NCBI GenBank assembly: GCA_050116035.1
Contig: JASFPJ010000132.1
Span: 1-8,489 of the forward strand
DNA: 8,489 bases
Direction of reading: 5' to 3'
Source of the DNA: SOIA01 sp050116035
Lineage (GTDB): Bacteria > Acidobacteriota > Aminicenantia > Aminicenantales > Aminicenantaceae
In this document: positions 5,320 through 8,489 of the stretch, piece after piece
How the letters are laid out: each line of letters begins with the position of its first letter
Position numbering within the stretch: the stretch's first letter is position 1
Program-made: the position numbers and the translations under genes
The notes under the pieces: generated by a model
Told to the model about the DNA's origin: nothing
The model's input: only the letters and a program-made list of their open reading frames with translations
Database searches by the model: none

Positions 5320-6906
5320 GTGGGGAAATTGATCCAAACAAAAAAATCATTTCTTTTTATTTCACTGATAGTCATTTTCAGCGTATTTCTAGTATCCTGT
5401 GAAGGCGAAGGGCAGCAAGAAGAGGAACCATTAGATACTAATCAACGGCCAGTTGCGACATTCACCGTCAGTCCAGATTCCGGCGTAGCCCCACTAACGG
5501 TCATACTCGATGGCTCAGCCTCTAATGATCCGGATGGAGAGATTACTGATCACCTCTGGGAATTCGGAGATGGAACCAGCAGCAACGAAATGGGAAATAT
5601 CGCTAATCATGTTTATGAATCATCAGGGTCTTACACGGCAAGGCTCACAGTGACGGACAATGATGGGGCAACAGCCAGCGCGACAAAAACAATTACATAC
5701 GAAGAGGGATTCCTGTGGGAAGCTGAAATCGATGATGAAATCGCCTATTATTCATCCCCCGCTGTGGATGCGGATGGAACGATATATTTTGGCACAGGTG
5801 CCTATTTGTGGACGGACTGGGGCAGTCTTTACGCCTTCAATCCCGATGGTTCAATGAAATGGAAGCGGGAGCCGGACACAGGCGACAATGTCTTTTCACC
5901 GGCAATAGGACCGGATGGCACGATCTATGTCCAGGGGAGTACCAGTGCCCTTTATGCCTTCGACTCAGATGGGAATCGAATGTGGAAATATGTAAATTAT
6001 GATTCCTATCCTACGTTTCTCGAGCTGGGCCATAGAACGCCGGCCATTGGCCAGGATGGCACGTTATACGTGAGTGCGGATGGCCTCTACGCGGTTAATC
6101 CGGATGGCAGCCGGAAATGGAAACTGCAGTTACCTGCTGTAGCCTGGAGGTGTCGCGCATCACCTGTCATTGGTCCGGATGGCACGATTTATGCCGTGGT
6201 AGAGAGCTGTGCGCTTGATGAGACAAAGCTCTGTGCCGTAAATCCAGATGGAACATCACAATGGGAATTTTTGTTCGATTCCGAAACGGAAGTGTCTCTG
6301 ACTTCGCCGGCAATCGATAGTGATGGAGTGATTTATTTCGGGGCTGAGGAGTTTGTTGATCCATATGGAGGATTTGTGTACGCCGTTTATCCAAACGGCA
6401 CCAAGAAATGGAGACACGTCGTCGAGGGAAACTGGCGTCGCATTCGGTCTTCACCCGCCATCGGGGCCGACGGGACAATATATGTCGGAACCACGGGTAC
6501 AGCTCCACCTACCTCGATTAAGTTCCTTGCGCTCAATCATGATGACGGGACCTTAAAATGGACATTTGAGACACCAGCGCCTGGCCAATATGCTGCTCCT
6601 GATATCGAATGCTCACCGGCCTTAGGAGAAGATGGAACGATCTATTTCAGCTCCATGGGTAACCTTTACGTCCTCGACCCTGATGGAAATGAGCTATGGA
6701 CTCTGGGGTTTTCCGGCATGGCCCATTGGGTGTCGCCGGCACTCCTGGATGATGGAAGGCTTTACACCGTTAAATGGACAACTTCCGAACAACAAGAGCA
6801 TTGCAGCGCCCTGTGGGCTATACAAACACTGAGCCTTGGCTTAGCCGACTCGCCGTGGCCAAAATTCCGCCGCAACAACAGAAACACCGGAAGATACAAC
6901 GACTAG
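5320..6906 (+). CDS. Lipoprotein with PKD domain and eight-bladed PQQ-like beta-propeller
   Basis: I place the start at the GTG of 5320 (528 residues) because AGGAGG at 5309-5314 lies five bases upstream; the frame is open further 5' to a TTG at 5260, but that has no ribosome binding site. Residues 1-27 form a lipoprotein signal: basic MGKLIQTKK, a hydrophobic core, then the lipobox LVSC with C27 as the lipidated cysteine. An acidic Glu/Gln-rich linker (28-40) follows, then a PKD domain at about 43-127 with the hallmark WEFGDG (80-85). The remainder has eight copies of an S/T-P-A/V-x(3)-DG-x-I/L-Y motif, with prolines at about 147, 194, 241, 282, 330, 379, 433 and 473; most are followed by L/V-Y-A-x-N/D-PDG-x(3)-W. 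The C-terminus WPKFRRNNRNTGRY is typical of PQQ-like propeller proteins. The role is probably extracytoplasmic binding or scaffolding; I see no catalytic residues. The surroundings do not reveal a partner. Confidence 0.88.
   Translation: MGKLIQTKKSFLFISLIVIFSVFLVSCEGEGQQEEEPLDTNQRPVATFTVSPDSGVAPLTVILDGSASNDPDGEITDHLWEFGDGTSSNEMGNIANHVYESSGSYTARLTVTDNDGATASATKTITYEEGFLWEAEIDDEIAYYSSPAVDADGTIYFGTGAYLWTDWGSLYAFNPDGSMKWKREPDTGDNVFSPAIGPDGTIYVQGSTSALYAFDSDGNRMWKYVNYDSYPTFLELGHRTPAIGQDGTLYVSADGLYAVNPDGSRKWKLQLPAVAWRCRASPVIGPDGTIYAVVESCALDETKLCAVNPDGTSQWEFLFDSETEVSLTSPAIDSDGVIYFGAEEFVDPYGGFVYAVYPNGTKKWRHVVEGNWRRIRSSPAIGADGTIYVGTTGTAPPTSIKFLALNHDDGTLKWTFETPAPGQYAAPDIECSPALGEDGTIYFSSMGNLYVLDPDGNELWTLGFSGMAHWVSPALLDDGRLYTVKWTTSEQQEHCSALWAIQTLSLGLADSPWPKFRRNNRNTGRYND
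5752..6822 (+). repeat. Tandem PQQ-like propeller repeats within the lipoprotein gene
   Basis: Eight coding repeats with a period of about 40-54 codons each carry the motif SPAIGPDGTIY or a variant. At DNA level, short stretches such as GATGGCACGAT or GATGGAACGAT recur near the middle of successive repeats. They are diverged protein repeats and not a recent tandem duplication. Confidence 0.75.
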
Positions 6907-6921
6907 ATAAGTGCTTGTACT

Positions 6922-6950
6922 GATATCCTGAACAGGACGGATATCCTTTT
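6922..6950 (+). terminator. Intrinsic terminator candidate for the lipoprotein gene
   Basis: Perfect seven-base arms GATATCC (6922-6928) and GGATATC (6939-6945) enclose a 10-base loop, followed by CTTTT (6946-6950), 16 bases after the TAG stop codon. The stem has three G-C pairs and the T run is only four long, so strength is modest, but the position is right. Confidence 0.5.
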
Positions 6951-7116
6951 CCCCTAAACTCTAAATCTGTTTATCATGCCGTGCTGGAGTGAAAATCTGC
7001 ATCGAACAGGTTTCCAGCCAAGCAGATTTGGTCACCGATTTTAAGCGTTTTGTAGATATTGCCAGCCATGCCGGGCGAAATAGAAAATTAAGAAAAAACC
7101 TTTCAGAAAATGAATG

Positions 7117-7142
7117 TTTAAAACCGAAAAACCAGGTTTAAA
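7117..7142 (-). repeat. Imperfect inverted repeat downstream of the Tat-signal gene
   Basis: TTTAAAACC (7117-7125) and GGTTTAAA (7135-7142) pair with one bulged A around a nine-base loop, 20 bases past the stop codon of the minus-strand gene. It could end transcription of that gene, but only a short T-rich run follows on the minus strand, so I leave it as a repeat. Confidence 0.3.
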
Positions 7143-7162
7143 AAGGGATCTGATCTTTCTTT

Positions 7163-7582
7163 TTAGATTTTAAACTCGCGTTTGTCCTTGAATATCCTTG
7201 TAATCTTAACGACAATACCGGCTTCTGTGGGATCCGGACAGCGGATGTATTCCGTGGTCACACCCTCGAGGTCGATGACTTTTTCATAGGGTGTTCCTTT
7301 ATAAAACCAGGGATAGATGGCTCCGCCGGCTAAAGAAGTTAAAACTGGGTCCAGAGCACTTCTCAGCCAATGACACATATTTCCCATGCCCTGGGGCCAG
7401 GTAAATTTTTCTCCTTTCTTGTGACACCGGGTTTTTGGACCCACCTCATAGACTTCGACTTCAATGTCGAACCTGCGGAGAATCAAAGGCGCCTTTTCAC
7501 CCGAGGAGGCCTGCGCCACAGGAGATACGGCTAATCCAACTGCGCCGCAACCGGCTTTTCCCAAAAATTCTCTTCGTTTCAT
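7163..7582 (-). CDS. Tat-exported TIGR04076-like protein
   Basis: This is a 139-residue protein. GGGAGG (minus strand, 7587-7592) lies four bases before the ATG and fixes the start. The N-terminus MKRREFLGKAGCGAVGLA is a twin-arginine signal (R3-R4, then EFLGK), followed by a mild hydrophobic stretch and a likely AQA cleavage site near residue 25. The mature part matches the small TIGR04076 domain of unknown function as I remember it: FDIEVEVYEVG (38-48), CHKKGEKF (53-60), MGNMCHWLRSALDP (66-79), PWFYKGTPYEKVID (91-104), and the C-terminal CPDPTEAGIVVKITR (115-129). Three cysteines (53, 70, 115) remain after signal removal. Tat export implies folding, possibly with a cofactor or metal, in the cytoplasm; that is inference. 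Most family members I recall lack an export signal. A relic of a second copy lies at 5079-5156. Transcription is convergent with the lipoprotein gene. Confidence 0.8.
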   Translation of the reverse strand: MKRREFLGKAGCGAVGLAVSPVAQASSGEKAPLILRRFDIEVEVYEVGPKTRCHKKGEKFTWPQGMGNMCHWLRSALDPVLTSLAGGAIYPWFYKGTPYEKVIDLEGVTTEYIRCPDPTEAGIVVKITRIFKDKREFKI

Positions 7583-7609
7583 AATTCCTCCCGATGATTA
7601 TTTTAATGT

Positions 7610-7632
7610 GCAAAGCACTGTGTGACCTTTGC
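7610..7632. promoter_or_regulatory. Inverted repeat upstream of the Tat-signal gene
   Basis: Perfect six-base arms GCAAAG (7610-7615) and CTTTGC (7627-7632) surround 11 bases, with an additional CAC/GTG pair inside (7616-7618 and 7622-7624). The element is 18 bases beyond the ribosome binding site on the minus strand. It could be an operator or a leader hairpin for the Tat-signal gene. I found no convincing -35/-10 pair around it. Confidence 0.3.
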
Positions 7633-7713
7633 TGATTTCTACGATAATCCTAAAAGAAGCGACATAAAGTTTGCGTTCTGGATATCTTCAGATTGCCAAA
7701 AAAGAGACAGGCA

Positions 7714-8103
7714 TTATACCGACAGTTTTTTAGATATGATCTTATCCCATATGATTAAGTCAAATATTATTGCTGAACCTACGCCAACAAAATAGGCGAC
7801 GAAATCATAGGGATCAAATGTACTGCCGAACACTCCCGCTCCTCGATACTGCAAATATTCAATGAAGGCTCCGAAAACAAAAACGCCAGCCCCAACTGCT
7901 ATCTTCTGCCATGTCTGATTGACATTCAGTGTAAACAAAAAATAGAGGAAAAATGGAAGAAGAATATCAATGAGATAGCCTAAGAAAAAATCCTTAAAAG
8001 GCCCCTTGTATTCCGGCCCGATGACGAAATGCAATAGGGCGACTATAATCGCCAGTGCAACAACAAACGTTCTCTTGTGATTTTTTGATCTTTTAGCATT
8101 CAT
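7714..8103 (-). CDS. Small VanZ/DUF2809-like integral membrane protein
   Basis: From the ATG at 8101-8103 this is a 129-residue protein; a TTG at 8113-8115 would add four residues. Neither has a well-placed ribosome binding site (AGAGG at 8136-8140 is 20 bases before the TTG), so the start is uncertain. Numbered from the TTG, a basic N-terminus (KRSKNHKRT) precedes four predicted helices at about 16-32, 44-63, 71-87 and 104-124. The third helix ends in FIEYLQY (84-90), and after a short loop comes STFDPYDFVAYFVGVG (98-113). This E-x-L-Q followed by D-x-x-D-x-x-x-Y/N-x-x-G layout is what VanZ-like and DUF2809 proteins show. Function is unknown for most of them; a link to glycopeptide resistance should not be assumed. 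The second permease ends about 50 bases upstream on the same strand, so the two may be co-transcribed. TAA at 7714-7716 ends the gene. Confidence 0.7.
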   Translation of the reverse strand: MNAKRSKNHKRTFVVALAIIVALLHFVIGPEYKGPFKDFFLGYLIDILLPFFLYFLFTLNVNQTWQKIAVGAGVFVFGAFIEYLQYRGAGVFGSTFDPYDFVAYFVGVGSAIIFDLIIWDKIISKKLSV

Positions 8104-8152
8104 GCGAAATGACAAACCGAGTGAAACCGCGATTTCCTCTTATTTTTTGACT

Positions 8153-8489
8153 TCATTCATACCTGAGCGAATCGACGGGATCGGCAATAGCGGCTTTGAT
8201 GGACTGGTAGCCGATGGGCAGCGCCGCAATAACAAACGAAAGCAATCCGGCAAGAATGAACAACCAAAGATTGAGACTCGTTCGGTAAGCAAAATTTTCC
8301 AGCCACTTGTGCATCGCATACCAACCGATAGGCCAGGCGATGATATTGGCCAGCAGGATCCATCTGGAAAACTCTTTGGAAAGAAGGATCACGATACTCG
8401 AGACTGTGGCTCCAAGGACCTTTCGAATACCGATCTCTTTAGTTTTCTTTTCAGCCGTAAAAGAAGCGAGGCCGTAAATTCACAGACAG
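8153..8489 (-). pseudogene. C-terminus of a second FtsX-type permease, interrupted by TGA, cut by window edge
   Basis: The frame is open on the minus strand from 8479 to a TGA stop at 8153-8155. It contains the FtsX signature TKEIGIRKVLGATVSSIV, two membrane helices, MHKWLENFAYR and the terminal AAIADPVDSLRYE. All align without gaps with the C-terminal part of the permease at 268-2991 (MHKWLQDFAYR, AAVANPAHSLRNE). The alignment continues past 8479: IYGLASF matches LFGLASF and the preceding Cys-Leu is also present, but a TGA at 8480-8482 replaces the glycine of ACLGLFGLASF. One G-to-T change from GGA would explain it. Either the gene is a nonsense-mutated pseudogene or there is a base error near the end of the available sequence. 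With the rest outside the window the two cannot be separated. No start codon with a ribosome binding site is visible for the remaining part. Confidence 0.75.

Larger units (their letters stand above)
6907..7162. other. Spacer between convergent genes
   Basis: These 256 bases lie between the 3' ends of the lipoprotein gene (+) and the Tat-signal gene (-). They hold a terminator-like hairpin at 6922-6950, an imperfect inverted repeat at 7117-7142, and a 50-codon GTG frame at 6989-7141 that I do not consider a secure gene. Nothing else is recognisable. Confidence 0.55.

Noticed and set aside
7713..7718. Minus-strand TATAAT before the Tat-signal gene
   Set aside because: It overlaps the stop codon of the VanZ-like gene, no -35 box lies 16-18 bases upstream, and it is about 130 bases from the Tat-signal start codon.
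7690..7722. Possible terminator for the VanZ-like gene (T-rich run on the minus strand after the stop codon)
   Set aside because: A TCTCTTTTTT run is present, but the hairpin before it has only about three base pairs, so I could not support it.
1..8489. CRISPR array, tRNA, rRNA, insertion sequence, toxin-antitoxin or defence genes
   Set aside because: I saw no regularly spaced repeats, transposase motifs, tRNA-like cloverleafs or recognisable defence domains on either strand.

Overview
This is an accessory-type stretch of a bacterial chromosome with no mobile element, RNA gene, CRISPR array or defence system that I can recognise. The best lineage guess is a Gram-negative, FCB- or Acidobacteriota/Aminicenantes-like bacterium. 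That rests on inference from a PadR regulator joined to a long duplicated MacB/FtsX-type permease with an N-terminal helical prefix domain, a second permease of the same type, a PKD plus beta-propeller lipoprotein, and a Tat-exported TIGR04076-like protein. G+C is mixed: about half in the permease blocks I counted and about one third in the amidohydrolase gene.

Layout. Bases 1-2991 (+) hold the 3' part of a PadR-family regulator gene and, 30 bases on, a complete 907-residue permease gene; this is almost certainly one operon. Bases 2992-3158 carry an inverted repeat and a good sigma-70-like promoter for a GNAT acetyltransferase with a YoaP-type C-terminal domain (3159-3935, +). A spacer leads to a secreted Ntn-type (C45/choloylglycine-hydrolase-like) amidohydrolase (4186-5019, +). 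The next spacer (5020-5319) contains, on the minus strand, the clear C-terminal relic of a TIGR04076-type gene, and then a promoter for a GTG-started lipoprotein gene (5320-6906, +) encoding a PKD domain and eight PQQ-like propeller repeats. A hairpin with a short T run follows.

From about 7163 to the end all genes are on the minus strand: a Tat-signal TIGR04076-like protein (7163-7582), a small four-helix VanZ/DUF2809-like membrane protein (7714-8103), and the C-terminus of a second FtsX-type permease running off the right edge. Its visible reading frame is broken by a TGA where the first permease has glycine.

How they work together. The PadR/permease pair is probably one regulated envelope unit. 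The hydrolase, lipoprotein and Tat protein are all predicted to be exported, so the region leans towards cell-envelope functions, but each seems to be its own transcription unit and I see no evidence that they form one pathway. The most notable points are the relic paralogue at 5079-5156, which matches the intact gene about 2 kb away, and the nonsense codon in the right-edge permease. I did not find a convincing novel multi-gene system.
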